A DNA stretch of 51,934 nucleotides from a virus, in IMG/VR virus record IMGVR_UViG_3300037160_000023, positions 1-51,934 of that record. One strand, 5' to 3'. Below the pieces are notes generated by a model. That model did not search any database and was not told the DNA's origin. It was given only the letters and a program-made list of their open reading frames with translations. Positions within the stretch are counted from its first letter, which is position 1. Every line of letters begins with the position of its first letter. Positions 15,238-23,644 of the stretch are shown here, piece after piece. Position numbers and translations under genes: made by a program.

Positions 15238-15675
15238 ATCTCTGGTTTTGACAACGGCACGCTTCAAGGTGGCATTTTCGCCCAAACGAAACAGTTTGGT
15301 TCGATTTTGCGCGGCTTCGGGCCGCCCGTGCCGCAAGCTGGTGTTGTCGGCGATCTTTATATTGACGTTGACACGTTCCAGGTTTTTACGAAGCGTTCAA
15401 CGGATGCGTCGGCTGATGTTGACCCGTGGGGGCATTACATTTTTGTTGTTCCCGACACGTACACAGCTACGTTGAAATGGTTCGTCGCGACGATGCCGAC
15501 GAACGACATAGGTGTGGATGGCGATTATTGTTTGCTGTGGGGCGGGTACCCAAATTACGGCATGCAACCTGCGATCTTCGGTCCGAAGGCTGCAGGCGTG
15601 TGGCCCGGTGCGCCGGCCGATATCGCTGTGACTTTGAACCCACTTTATACAGCAGAAGATACGCATGGTTTATGA
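15238..15675 (+). CDS. Fibre-region structural protein, copy 2, with possible ATC start
   Basis: About 145 residues, paralogous to the upstream gene (GFDNGTLQGGIFAQTKQFGS, DPWGHYIFVVPDTY, GDYCLLWGGYPNYGMQPAIFG, ending LNPLYTAEDTHGL). The conserved N-terminus begins at GGF/SGF, but no ATG, GTG or TTG lies before it in frame after the stop at 15223-15225. A strong GGGAGG stands seven bases before an ATC at 15238 that would line up with the Met of copy 1. The first standard start is a TTG at 15307, which would remove 23 conserved residues. Either ATC is used or the start was disrupted by a small insertion. Confidence 0.6.
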   Translation: MSGFDNGTLQGGIFAQTKQFGSILRGFGPPVPQAGVVGDLYIDVDTFQVFTKRSTDASADVDPWGHYIFVVPDTYTATLKWFVATMPTNDIGVDGDYCLLWGGYPNYGMQPAIFGPKAAGVWPGAPADIAVTLNPLYTAEDTHGL

Positions 15676-16801
15676 TCCCGCAACAGATTTTTTGGCACTG
15701 TGGCGCAACGTTGCAGGTGCGGTGTCCAAAGTTGAAATGCCTACTTTGGACCTTACGCTTGCTGCGCTTGCGCGTGCGGGTTTGTTTACGCTGTCCGTGT
15801 CTGCCACTGCGCCCGTCGCAAATCAAAACACCACTGCATGGTTGCAGACGGCAGTTCCAAGTAATTCGGCCGAAGGCACCTTGCATCTTTGGGACCCGGA
15901 CGCCGCAGCGTACGCACCCGCCACGGCTGCGTTGTTTCTGCAGCTCTTGGAAGCGTCGGCGGGGCAGACGGGTGTTTCTTGGTTCCCAACTACGGGCGGT
16001 CCTCCTATTAACACGGTGGGGAATGACGGCGACTTCGCCATACGTACGGATGAACCCGGGGGCATTTACGGGCCGAAGGCGGCAGGCGCGTGGCCGGCAG
16101 ACCCCATTCCGGGCACTACCGACATAATCGGTAGCGAACAACTGGACCTTACTTTCGGCGATACTCCGGGCGCGCTTATCATTCGCGGACCCGCTGTGTG
16201 GCAAGCGCTGGAAGTAGGGGCTGCAAACGACGTCATGACGGCCGGCGCAATCCCTACGTGGGAAACGCTGTCTGCGCTTATGGATGCGGTGTTTGGAGCT
16301 GTGCAAGGTGATATTCTTTATCGGGACGTAGCGACGTGGGCAACGCTGGCTCCGAGTGCCACCGCTGGATTTATTTTGCAAAACAACGGTCTTGCGTCTA
16401 ACCCGTCGTGGGCGTCCCGTACGACAGAGTTTCCGTCCGGCACCGTCATGTTGTTTCAACAAAGCGCGGCACCCCCGGGATGGACAAAACAAACAGCGAT
16501 CAACGATTACGGCTTGCGCGTCACGTCCGGTTCGGTGGGTTCTGTTTCGGGTTCGGCGTTCAGCACTGTGTTTGCGCAAACTGCGGTTGGCAACACCACG
16601 ATTACAACAACCACGATGCCTTCGCACACTCACACGTCGCCGGCACCTGGAGCAACCATAACGGTTGTCGCGGCAGCGGGCGCGGCGGTTTCGCAACCAG
16701 GTGCCAACACGACGGGCGCAACGGGCGGCGGCGGTTCGCATAACCATTCCGTAAATCTTACTTTGTCGTACGTAGACGTCATCATAGCAACGAAAAACTG
16801 A
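15665..16801 (+). CDS. Tail fibre protein with collar-type C-terminal domain
   Basis: 378 residues. Residues 1-100 form a module shared with the next two genes (MVYDPATDFLALWRN, LDLTLAALARAGLFTL, ANQNTTAWLQTA, AEGTLHLWDPDAAAYAPATAALF). The C-terminal third has FPSGTVMLFQQSAAPPGWTK, then MPSHTHT and GSHNHSVNLTLSYVDVIIATKN, typical of tail-collar type domains that end short-tail fibre proteins and often bind metal through HxH motifs. Likely part of the host-recognition apparatus. Confidence 0.75.
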   Translation: MVYDPATDFLALWRNVAGAVSKVEMPTLDLTLAALARAGLFTLSVSATAPVANQNTTAWLQTAVPSNSAEGTLHLWDPDAAAYAPATAALFLQLLEASAGQTGVSWFPTTGGPPINTVGNDGDFAIRTDEPGGIYGPKAAGAWPADPIPGTTDIIGSEQLDLTFGDTPGALIIRGPAVWQALEVGAANDVMTAGAIPTWETLSALMDAVFGAVQGDILYRDVATWATLAPSATAGFILQNNGLASNPSWASRTTEFPSGTVMLFQQSAAPPGWTKQTAINDYGLRVTSGSVGSVSGSAFSTVFAQTAVGNTTITTTTMPSHTHTSPAPGATITVVAAAGAAVSQPGANTTGATGGGGSHNHSVNLTLSYVDVIIATKN

Positions 16802-16802
16802 C

Positions 16803-17102
16803 ATGAGCTACGACCCAACAACTGATTTTCTTGGATTACTCCGCCGTATGCCTACCGGCATTGAACTAGCACGCGCGCCGTTGCTTGATCTTGTGGTTGA
16901 TGCGCTAGCGCGTGCGGGCTTGTTCAAACTCTCAATTGGGCAGACAGCACCCACAGCTAATCAAGCCACAACAGCGTGGCTACAACCGGCGCAACCGTCG
17001 TGGACAGCCGAAGGCACGCTATGGTTATGGGACGCCGGTACGTCGGCGTACGTCGTTGCTACACCAGCGTTGTTCTATGCACTCTTGCAAGCGTCGGGGT
17101 AG
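16803..17102 (+). CDS. Stand-alone fibre module, paralog of the 15665 N-terminus
   Basis: 99 residues that match the first 100 residues of the gene before: MSYDPTTDFLGLLRRM, LDLVVDALARAGLFKL, ANQATTAWLQPA, AEGTLWLWDAGTSAYVVATPALF. It consists of the module alone, without any C-terminal domain. Start is one base after the previous stop. It may act as a connector or adaptor, or be a duplicated remnant. Confidence 0.65.
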   Translation: MSYDPTTDFLGLLRRMPTGIELARAPLLDLVVDALARAGLFKLSIGQTAPTANQATTAWLQPAQPSWTAEGTLWLWDAGTSAYVVATPALFYALLQASG

Positions 17103-17108
17103 GGCGAA

Positions 17109-17717
17109 ATGAGCTACAGCCCGATAACTGATTTTATTGCGCTACTTCGCCAAACCAGCGGTGGCGTACGTACAGAGCGCATGCCGGGTCTTGACTATTT
17201 GGTGGCGGGACTTGCACGCGCTGAAATGTTTTCTATTTGGGTGGGTTCCGCAGCACCTGTCGCTAATCAAGCGACTACAATATGGTTTCTGCCGGCGTCG
17301 CCGTCGTGGGTGGCGGAAGGTGCGGTGTTTCTATGGAATGCATCAACGCAGAGCTACCAACCAGCGACGCCTGCGCTGTGGAACGCATTATTTATTGGTA
17401 CAACTTTAGCAACTGTATTTCAGTCTATTGCGGTCGGTGCGGGGGCGATAAACCCGTCAACTACGTTACTCGCAATTGAGAGGGCTAACCCCGGAGCTAC
17501 GGCCCTTACCCTTCCGGCTGTTGCTACGCGTACGCGGGCGCTTCAAATTGTGGATTGGTCCAGTGCTGTTGTGAACCATGCTATTACACTGACACCGGCA
17601 GCGGGTGAAACCGTTATGCGGTTGACGTCGTTCGAGCTACTCTCTACGCCGGATCAACTTTCCGGCGTCACTCTAAAACCTTCAACAGACCTTATCGGAT
17701 GGGTTGTAGCGCCATGA
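17109..17717 (+). CDS. Fibre-module protein with beta-rich C-terminal domain
   Basis: 202 residues. Residues 1-97 are the third copy of the shared module (MSYSPITDFIALLRQT, LDYLVAGLARAEMFSI, ANQATTIWFLPA, AEGAVFLWNASTQSYQPATPALW). The C-terminal half (AINPSTTLLAIERANPGATA, then ALQIVDWSSAVVNHAITLTP) is a different beta-sandwich type segment. Its stop overlaps the ATG of the large fibre at 17714. Confidence 0.65.
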   Translation: MSYSPITDFIALLRQTSGGVRTERMPGLDYLVAGLARAEMFSIWVGSAAPVANQATTIWFLPASPSWVAEGAVFLWNASTQSYQPATPALWNALFIGTTLATVFQSIAVGAGAINPSTTLLAIERANPGATALTLPAVATRTRALQIVDWSSAVVNHAITLTPAAGETVMRLTSFELLSTPDQLSGVTLKPSTDLIGWVVAP

Positions 17718-20700
17718 AATACGTACGTACGTTCGCTGTTGCGGCAGCTCTGGTGTGCATTTCATTTTCTGCGTTTGCGCAGTGGCAGACGCCTAATCAC
17801 TCCGTTGCAGTAGGGCGCGGAGCGGGTGTTATAGGCTTCGGAAACGCCGCACCGGGCGCAACAGTTGGAGCGATTTTAGTTGGTGCAGGTGCAACTACAG
17901 ACCCGGCGTTCAGTACGATACTTCCGGCAACGTCCTACACGTTTCCTAATGGCTTAATTGGTATTGCTGGTGGATCTAATTTAATTCCATTAGATGTTGG
18001 AGGCCGGATACATTCTACCGAAGCAACCTTCAGTAATGGTCCTGTCACTGCGTCGCAGCCGCTACAAATCGATTTTATCCCGGCAACGGTAAGTGGTGCG
18101 GTTATTTCCAACACATCAGTTGGCTCGTCAGGATCACCCTATTCGCTTCCAGCGGATAGCATCGGATCCGTTATGCGATCTTTCAGTTACGTTAACTCAC
18201 CCTATGTGGCTGATCCAAATGCTCAGTTCACTGGATTTTTTCTCTCCAACAACATGCTGGGAGGAACGAACGGAGCGGTTAATGGGGCCAGTTTCAACGC
18301 CACGACAGGAGGTACTTGGACGAACCCACTGTCAGTCGGGGGTGCTGTTGGTCTCTACGCAACTGCCACTGCCACCAACGGAGGCGGGGACAATTTCTCG
18401 GCTGATTTCATCACGACAATTCCACAATCAGTGACGGCTACCCGAAGCGTCCAGGGTTTGGAAATTGACATTAACAATGGATCGTCTACCGGAGTTAAAT
18501 TGGGTCTCGCCACGAATTTTGGTACGGGAGCTAATGATGGCGGGGCCGTTACCGGAACGTATACACTTTCCAACGGCGGCGGGACGGTCCCATCTTCTAT
18601 CGGTTGGTTCATGCAGGCTGCAACGACTTCGGCCGGGGTCTCGATTGGGATTGGACTTATCGGGCAGGGACCCGGTGCATGGCCTATAGCTTCGACGGGC
18701 ACAGGACTATTGATGGCGGGCGGCACTGCCGCCATCGGTATTGACCTTTCGCGCAATACGACATGGACGACTGCGGCGATCAAGACGCCGGGATACCTGC
18801 TGGACGGCAGCGGCACCATAACCTCCGGTACATGGCAAGGTTCGATTGTAGCCGGGCAATACGGTGGAACGGGCGTTGCCAATACCGGAAAGACCATCAC
18901 GCTAGGCGGCAATCTAGCTACTTCGGGCGCGTTCGCTTCGACGTTCACCATGACCGGCACTACTGCCGTTACGTTTCCGGCAAGCGGAACATTGGCGACA
19001 ACAGCGGGCGCTAGCATTCCGGCCGTCGCTACTGGTGATATTTTATACGGATCAGGTACTAATGCGTTATCGGCTTTAGCTCACGGTACTTCTTCTCAAG
19101 TTTTAATTGGTGGTGTGTCTGCTCCCTCTTGGGGATCAGTTACTTCTGCTATGTTAAATATTACAACTACTACCTGTACTAATCAATTTATTACAGCTAT
19201 CTCAGCGACTGGCGTAGGGACGTGCACATCGGTCACGGCGGCCGAAACTCCGCTGACCAATACCCATATTCTTGTTGGCAATTCAAGTAATGTTGCGACT
19301 GATGTGACCCTGAGCGGCGATGCGACGATAACTAATACCGGAGTTATCACCGTCAACAAATCTAACGGCACTGGATTTGGCACCGCAGCGTTTCAGAACA
19401 CCGGAACATCCGGTGCAAACATTCCATTTCTGAATGGTGCGAATACATGGTCCGGTGCGCAGACCTTCGGAACAACAGTTGCGATTACTCCAACCGCAGT
19501 TACCACCACACAGGGCCTCTATATCTCCCAGACCGGGCCGAACTCTTATTCCACCGGATCAGACAATTTTTACTACAACCTAACCACAATCGGCAATGAC
19601 CAGATCACCGCCAGTGCGGGCAATGTTTCCATATATGGTTCTGGCGTCACGCTTGCAGTTGGCGGCGCATCCACGGGTTCTCATGTGGCCTTTATCTCGC
19701 AGATAAATCACAACGTCGCTTCAGTGGATACCGGTGACACTATTGGCGGCGTTTTTACTGCGGCTGCAACTGTGAACGCGGGCGGAACAAATACTGGTGC
19801 GGGAGCCAATGGAACTAACTTTGCAGGCGGTCTTGTCAGCATCTGCGGGCCCGGCGCGACTAATTATTTTGAATGCGCGGGTGCTGAAATCGATGTCGGC
19901 GTCTCTATTGGTGCGAGCACTAAGTTACGTTTAGGGTTGAGCGTGGTTTCCGGAGGCGGCCTTCAAGGGGCAGCTTTCGACGCCGCATATGAAATTGGTG
20001 CCGTTAGCCTTGGTTGGCATAATGGTTTGTTTCTAGCTAACTTTCATGGGTTCACGCCACTAGACAGCGGCGGATGTGTGATTTGCACTGACGGGTCAGC
20101 AAATACTATCGCAAAGGGATTTGATCTTTCTTCGTACACACTCACTAGCTATTTTCTGCGTGGGCCAGCCAGTAACTTTTCCGTTGATCAGAGCGGAAAC
20201 GTTGTTGGTGCAAACATGAATGCGGGTGGAACACTTCTCGTGACCGGCGCGACGACTTTAAGCGCGGCACTGACTTATGGGGGAGTGGCGCTTTCTAACT
20301 TAGTCACAGGTACCGGGTCGATGGTGCTATCCAATTCTCCAGCGTTGGTAACTCCATCGCTCGGGACACCTACATCTGGCATTGCGACTAACCTGACCGG
20401 GCTGCCAACCTCGGCGCTGACAGGCGTGCTGCTGGCCGCGCAAGGGCCAGCCCACACCGGAGACGTGACGAACTCGGCAGGCTCACTCGTCCTTACGCTG
20501 GCGACCGCGCAGCCCGCCGTTCACACTTGGGCGTTGACACAAACGTTCACGGTCGCCCCGGTATTTACCGATCAATCTGGAAGCCGGACAGCGCTTGGCC
20601 TCGGCACGATGGCAACGCAGGCTGCCTCGGCGGTCGCTATCACCGGAGGCACTATTGCTGGATTGACGGGGCTCGCGATTAGGGACACCAGCGCGACGTT

Positions 20701-21526
20701 TGATGTGACCATCGCTGCGACGGCGACCTCAGCGACGTTAACGGCGGGCCGGACGCTCACGCTCGACGTGGGAAACGTCGCACACACGCTGAAGCTTGGA
20801 ACGACGGCAGGAACGATCACGTTCCCGAACACGGCGGCAGACACGGTTGCAATGCTTGCCGTTGCCCAGACTTTCACTGCAAGGCAAATCGTTAGCGGCA
20901 TAAGCAACGACGCTATTGCTGTTTTAAGCGGAGACTCAAGCTCAAACAGTGGTATCTCCGTCGGGCGCACAGCAGCAGATGGCTATCTCGTAGCAATAGG
21001 AACGGCAACGGGATATAACCCTGTGTCGCTACAAGGCGACACTGTCTTACGTGGTCAATCTCGCATATTGTTGGATGGAAGCGGCGGCGGGACCAACGCG
21101 ATTATCATCGGAGCCACGAATACGTTGACGCTTTCCACCGTGGCTAGTGACGCAGCCACAACCGACAATTCGCTATGCGTAAGTGCTACGGGTCTCGTGC
21201 TCAAAGGGTCTGGTACTTTAGGTATATGCTTGGGTACATCTGGCGCGCAGTTCAAAACGGCTATCGTTCCGATGCTGGCTGGCATTGACGAAATATCTAG
21301 GCTGAAATTGTCGAACTATCGCTATCGTGAGGGCTATGGTGACGGAGGCGCACGCACGCAATACGGGATGACGGCGCAAGACGTTTCCGAAGTTATGCCA
21401 GACCTTGTCCGGTATGACGAACATGGTGTTGCGATAAACTTCGATCTCGGGGCATTCCTGCCTGTCTCGCTTCATGCGCTGCAACAGTTGAATGAGCGCA
21501 TAGCAAAATTGGAGAACCACAAGTGA
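17714..21526 (+). CDS. Large tail fibre with signal-like N-terminus and S74 chaperone end
   Basis: 1270 residues from ATG 17714 (overlap with the previous stop); a frame five codons longer has no better start. Residues 1-20 look like a Sec signal (RTFAVAAALVCISFSAFAQ). The body is repetitive, Gly/Thr/Ser-rich, with phage-fibre phrases such as LSGDATITNTGVITV, GTAAFQNTGTSG and ANTWSGAQTF. The last 90 residues fit a Peptidase_S74 intramolecular chaperone: SGAQFKTAIVPM, LKLSNYRYREG, QYGMTAQDVSEVMP and LQQLNERIAKLE. S74 domains fold and then cut off fibres. CGTAC words, dense elsewhere, are nearly absent inside this gene, a sign of import. Confidence 0.75.
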   Translation: MKYVRTFAVAAALVCISFSAFAQWQTPNHSVAVGRGAGVIGFGNAAPGATVGAILVGAGATTDPAFSTILPATSYTFPNGLIGIAGGSNLIPLDVGGRIHSTEATFSNGPVTASQPLQIDFIPATVSGAVISNTSVGSSGSPYSLPADSIGSVMRSFSYVNSPYVADPNAQFTGFFLSNNMLGGTNGAVNGASFNATTGGTWTNPLSVGGAVGLYATATATNGGGDNFSADFITTIPQSVTATRSVQGLEIDINNGSSTGVKLGLATNFGTGANDGGAVTGTYTLSNGGGTVPSSIGWFMQAATTSAGVSIGIGLIGQGPGAWPIASTGTGLLMAGGTAAIGIDLSRNTTWTTAAIKTPGYLLDGSGTITSGTWQGSIVAGQYGGTGVANTGKTITLGGNLATSGAFASTFTMTGTTAVTFPASGTLATTAGASIPAVATGDILYGSGTNALSALAHGTSSQVLIGGVSAPSWGSVTSAMLNITTTTCTNQFITAISATGVGTCTSVTAAETPLTNTHILVGNSSNVATDVTLSGDATITNTGVITVNKSNGTGFGTAAFQNTGTSGANIPFLNGANTWSGAQTFGTTVAITPTAVTTTQGLYISQTGPNSYSTGSDNFYYNLTTIGNDQITASAGNVSIYGSGVTLAVGGASTGSHVAFISQINHNVASVDTGDTIGGVFTAAATVNAGGTNTGAGANGTNFAGGLVSICGPGATNYFECAGAEIDVGVSIGASTKLRLGLSVVSGGGLQGAAFDAAYEIGAVSLGWHNGLFLANFHGFTPLDSGGCVICTDGSANTIAKGFDLSSYTLTSYFLRGPASNFSVDQSGNVVGANMNAGGTLLVTGATTLSAALTYGGVALSNLVTGTGSMVLSNSPALVTPSLGTPTSGIATNLTGLPTSALTGVLLAAQGPAHTGDVTNSAGSLVLTLATAQPAVHTWALTQTFTVAPVFTDQSGSRTALGLGTMATQAASAVAITGGTIAGLTGLAIRDTSATFDVTIAATATSATLTAGRTLTLDVGNVAHTLKLGTTAGTITFPNTAADTVAMLAVAQTFTARQIVSGISNDAIAVLSGDSSSNSGISVGRTAADGYLVAIGTATGYNPVSLQGDTVLRGQSRILLDGSGGGTNAIIIGATNTLTLSTVASDAATTDNSLCVSATGLVLKGSGTLGICLGTSGAQFKTAIVPMLAGIDEISRLKLSNYRYREGYGDGGARTQYGMTAQDVSEVMPDLVRYDEHGVAINFDLGAFLPVSLHALQQLNERIAKLENHK

Positions 21527-21774
21527 GATCATTTATTATCGGACTGTCTTTACTCGTTGCAACGCCTGTTCTCGCCCAACAGACAGCCGCTGATCCGCTG
21601 GTGTTTCAGCGTATATTGAACACTGCGATTGCCCAGCGTAACCAGATGAACAATGCCGCGCTGCAAGAAGCGGCCATAGCAGCCGGGACCATCGAGAAGT
21701 TGACGGACGATCTTGCCAAGGCTCAGGCGCGAATCAAGGAACTGGAAGTAAAGCCGGACGTGAAAAAGGACTAA
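21523..21774 (+). CDS. Small exported coiled-coil protein, copy 1
   Basis: 83 residues from GTG 21523, overlapping the fibre stop. Signal peptide MRSFIIGLSLLVATPVLAQ, then a helical mature part ending in a heptad run (EKLTDDLAKAQARIKELEVK). A paralog follows after 130 bases. Its position before the endolysin suggests a periplasmic lysis or fibre-accessory role, for instance a spanin-like component, but no lipobox is present. Confidence 0.65.
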   Translation: MRSFIIGLSLLVATPVLAQQTAADPLVFQRILNTAIAQRNQMNNAALQEAAIAAGTIEKLTDDLAKAQARIKELEVKPDVKKD

Positions 21775-21902
21775 GCAACTTGAAGATTTAAAAAGGAAAT
21801 TAAATAATGCTAACACTTCAAATGTTAAAAACATTATGGCCTAAAGGTGATAGTATTGACATTCACGCTTGGGATTTTAACGGCAACATCGGGAGTAGCG
21901 GG

Positions 21903-22139
21903 ATGCGTTTGATTATTATCGGACTGTCTTTAATCGCAGCAACATCGGCGTTAGCGCAGCAACCGTCTGCAGCCACACCTAACGAACGCGCGTTGGGGCA
22001 GAAGCTCTTTCAGGAAATGCAATCCGGTGTTACTTGTTCGTCTAACTTGATTGCTGCGCAGGAAGAACTTGCTAAAGCACAAGCGCGCATCAAAGAGTTG
22101 GAAGCAAAGATGCCGGTTGAAAAGGAACCGCCCAAATAA
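21903..22139 (+). CDS. Small exported coiled-coil protein, copy 2
   Basis: 78 residues from ATG 21903: signal peptide MRLIIIGLSLIAATSALAQQ, then a helix ending AQEELAKAQARIKELEAKMP, very close to copy 1. An in-frame upstream ATG at 21807 with AAGGAAA would add 32 residues reading MLTLQMLKTLWPKGDS..., which resembles the N-terminus of the endolysin next door rather than a leader. The extended form would bury the signal peptide. I prefer 21903, but the longer product cannot be excluded. Confidence 0.6.
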   Translation: MRLIIIGLSLIAATSALAQQPSAATPNERALGQKLFQEMQSGVTCSSNLIAAQEELAKAQARIKELEAKMPVEKEPPK

Positions 22140-22151
22140 CGGGAGCACAGC

Positions 22152-22832
22152 ATGGCTTTCATCAACACGCTGTACAATCTCTGGCCTCAAGGCGACAAGT
22201 TGATACCGGGTTTGCGTGATGGCATTGCGAATGCTGCGCCCGTTGTGTTTTTGAAATACGGCATAGAACCAAACTTGGTTGTTGCGCACTTGATGGCGCA
22301 GATTAGTTTGGAATGTAACGCCGGATTGGAAGTTGTTGAAAATCTGAATTACACAGCGCGCCGCATGTGCCAGGTGTGGCCTTCGCGTTTCCGCACAATC
22401 GAAAGCGCACAGCCGTACGCCGGCAACCCGCGTGCGCTCGGCAACAAGGTCTACAACGGTCGGATGGGCAACCGTCCGGGTACGGACGACGGATACAACC
22501 ATCGCGGACGCGGTGCTACGCAAACGACAGGCGCGGGCCGCTACATCCCGGCAAAAGGGAAGGTGCCCGCTATTTACGAGGGGTACGCTGGCTTGCAGGG
22601 GTTCTTGGCAGAGCACGGCGTCAGCATTGATCTTGTCAACGACCCCGATCTTATCAACAACCCCGCGCACTTTTTAGAATGCGGAGTAGCTGACTTCATT
22701 ATTTGCGGCTGCTTGCCGTACGCCAAAGCGGATAATGTGCTCATGGTCACGGAAAAACTGAACGGCGGCACTACGGGCTTCGCTGACCGGGTTACGTGGC
22801 TGCGTCGCTGGAAACCAGCGTTGGGGGTCTAG
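22152..22832 (+). CDS. Endolysin, glycoside hydrolase family 19
   Basis: 226 residues, no signal peptide, GGGAG upstream of the ATG. The GH19 core is clear: HLMAQISLECNAGLEVVENL with the likely catalytic Glu, LNYTARRMCQVWPSRF, then NPRALGNKVYNGRMGNRPG and DGYNHRGRGATQTTGAGRY, and LEHG-like AEHGVSID. The family cleaves beta-1,4 glycosidic bonds in chitin or, in phages, peptidoglycan. It follows two exported coiled-coil genes and precedes a holin-like gene, so this is the lysis cassette. Length is normal for a single-domain phage GH19 enzyme. Confidence 0.9.
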   Translation: MAFINTLYNLWPQGDKLIPGLRDGIANAAPVVFLKYGIEPNLVVAHLMAQISLECNAGLEVVENLNYTARRMCQVWPSRFRTIESAQPYAGNPRALGNKVYNGRMGNRPGTDDGYNHRGRGATQTTGAGRYIPAKGKVPAIYEGYAGLQGFLAEHGVSIDLVNDPDLINNPAHFLECGVADFIICGCLPYAKADNVLMVTEKLNGGTTGFADRVTWLRRWKPALGV

Positions 22833-23212
22833 GTCTTGCTGTTAACCCCGGCGTAGGCATTGCCATTCTTGCCATCGCCGGAACGGTCGTTTTTTCCGAA
22901 GACGTCCAGCTCTGTTTCGAACTGCGCAAGATCGGTCACGGTGCCGTCCAGTTCGGTGTGCTTTTTCAGGAACACGGCTTCCCGCTTTTTGTGGATTTCT
23001 TCCACGCGATCGACGTACTTGTTGACGTCGGCTTCCACCGCCGTTTCTAGCCCCACCTGTGCGTTGCTGGCTTTGGCGAGGATATCGGACAGGCGACCCA
23101 TTTTAAGCGTCCTTGCGGCCCGTACGAGGGCGGTTAAACGGTCCAGCGTCACAACGTACGGGGCACGGCCCGGGGGCCTTAGCACGAACAACGGGGCCGG
23201 TTCGGAGGGCAT
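22829..23212 (-). CDS. Helical hypothetical protein, antisense to the lysis cassette
   Basis: 127 residues on the minus strand, convergent with the endolysin (stops overlap by four bases). The first 30 residues are Pro-rich (EPAPLFVLRPPGRAPYV); the middle is a long amphipathic helix (RLSDILAKASNAQVGLETAV, then KYVDRVEEIHKKREAVFLKK). Codon usage and CGTAC content match the phage. Its start codon lies in the loop of a strong hairpin. Function unknown. Confidence 0.65.
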   Translation of the reverse strand: MPSEPAPLFVLRPPGRAPYVVTLDRLTALVRAARTLKMGRLSDILAKASNAQVGLETAVEADVNKYVDRVEEIHKKREAVFLKKHTELDGTVTDLAQFETELDVFGKNDRSGDGKNGNAYAGVNSKT

Positions 23213-23227
23213 CTTTCCCGGCCCCGT
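23191..23227. promoter_or_regulatory. Hairpin around the start codon of the minus-strand gene
   Basis: ACGGGGCCGG (23191-23200) pairs with CCGGCCCCGT (23218-23227), a ten-base perfect stem with a 17-base loop. On the minus strand the loop carries the start ATG, and part of the GGGAAAG ribosome-binding site is in the stem. It may limit translation of that gene or act as a weak terminator. Confidence 0.45.
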
Positions 23228-23326
23228 CGCTCTTGGAGACTGACCCTCAACAAATCACCGTATGACATAAATTGACGTGCGCCGCAAGGGATGGTAAGCG
23301 TGGGGGTCAACAAATGGAGCGCAACC

Positions 23327-23644
23327 GTGAACAGCACGCAGCTACAAACTACTACGGCCACCATCGTTGCAGGTGCCGCAGGGTACGCAGCCGGCCACGG
23401 ATGGCTTGGTCTGGACGCGGGAACGTGGGGCGTGCTCTTTAGCGCTCTGGCGGTGTTCCTGCCCGCAGCGTGGCCGGCGATCGTGACCCGGGCAAATTCG
23501 CTCAAAAACACTGTGGGTAAGATGGATAAAACCACTGTTATTACCGACGCCGCGAGCGCCGCAGCACTCCCCGACAACAAGGACGTGGTGGCCGTTACGC
23601 CGTCGATTGCGTCGGCGGTACGGGCTGCGCAGGCTGTACAGTGA
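23327..23644 (+). CDS. Holin-like membrane protein
   Basis: About 105 residues from GTG 23327, which has GGAG eight bases upstream; an ATG at 23291 would add 12 residues but lacks a site. Two hydrophobic segments (TIVAGAAGYAAGHGWLGL and WGVLFSALAVFLPAAWPAIV) are followed by a charged linker with NSLKNTVGKMDKTTVITD. Small size, two spans and location 500 bases after the endolysin fit a phage holin that opens the inner membrane at lysis. The sequence resembles holins of alphaproteobacterial phages. Confidence 0.7.
   Translation: MNSTQLQTTTATIVAGAAGYAAGHGWLGLDAGTWGVLFSALAVFLPAAWPAIVTRANSLKNTVGKMDKTTVITDAASAAALPDNKDVVAVTPSIASAVRAAQAVQ

Noticed and set aside
15467-16804. Long minus-strand frame of 445 codons opposite the collar fibre gene
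   Set aside because: Arg- and Cys-rich composition typical of an antisense shadow; the plus strand has clear fibre and collar domains.
18355-19017. Minus-strand frame of 220 codons in the fibre gene
   Set aside because: Val/Pro/Ala-rich shadow of Thr/Gly-rich fibre repeats.
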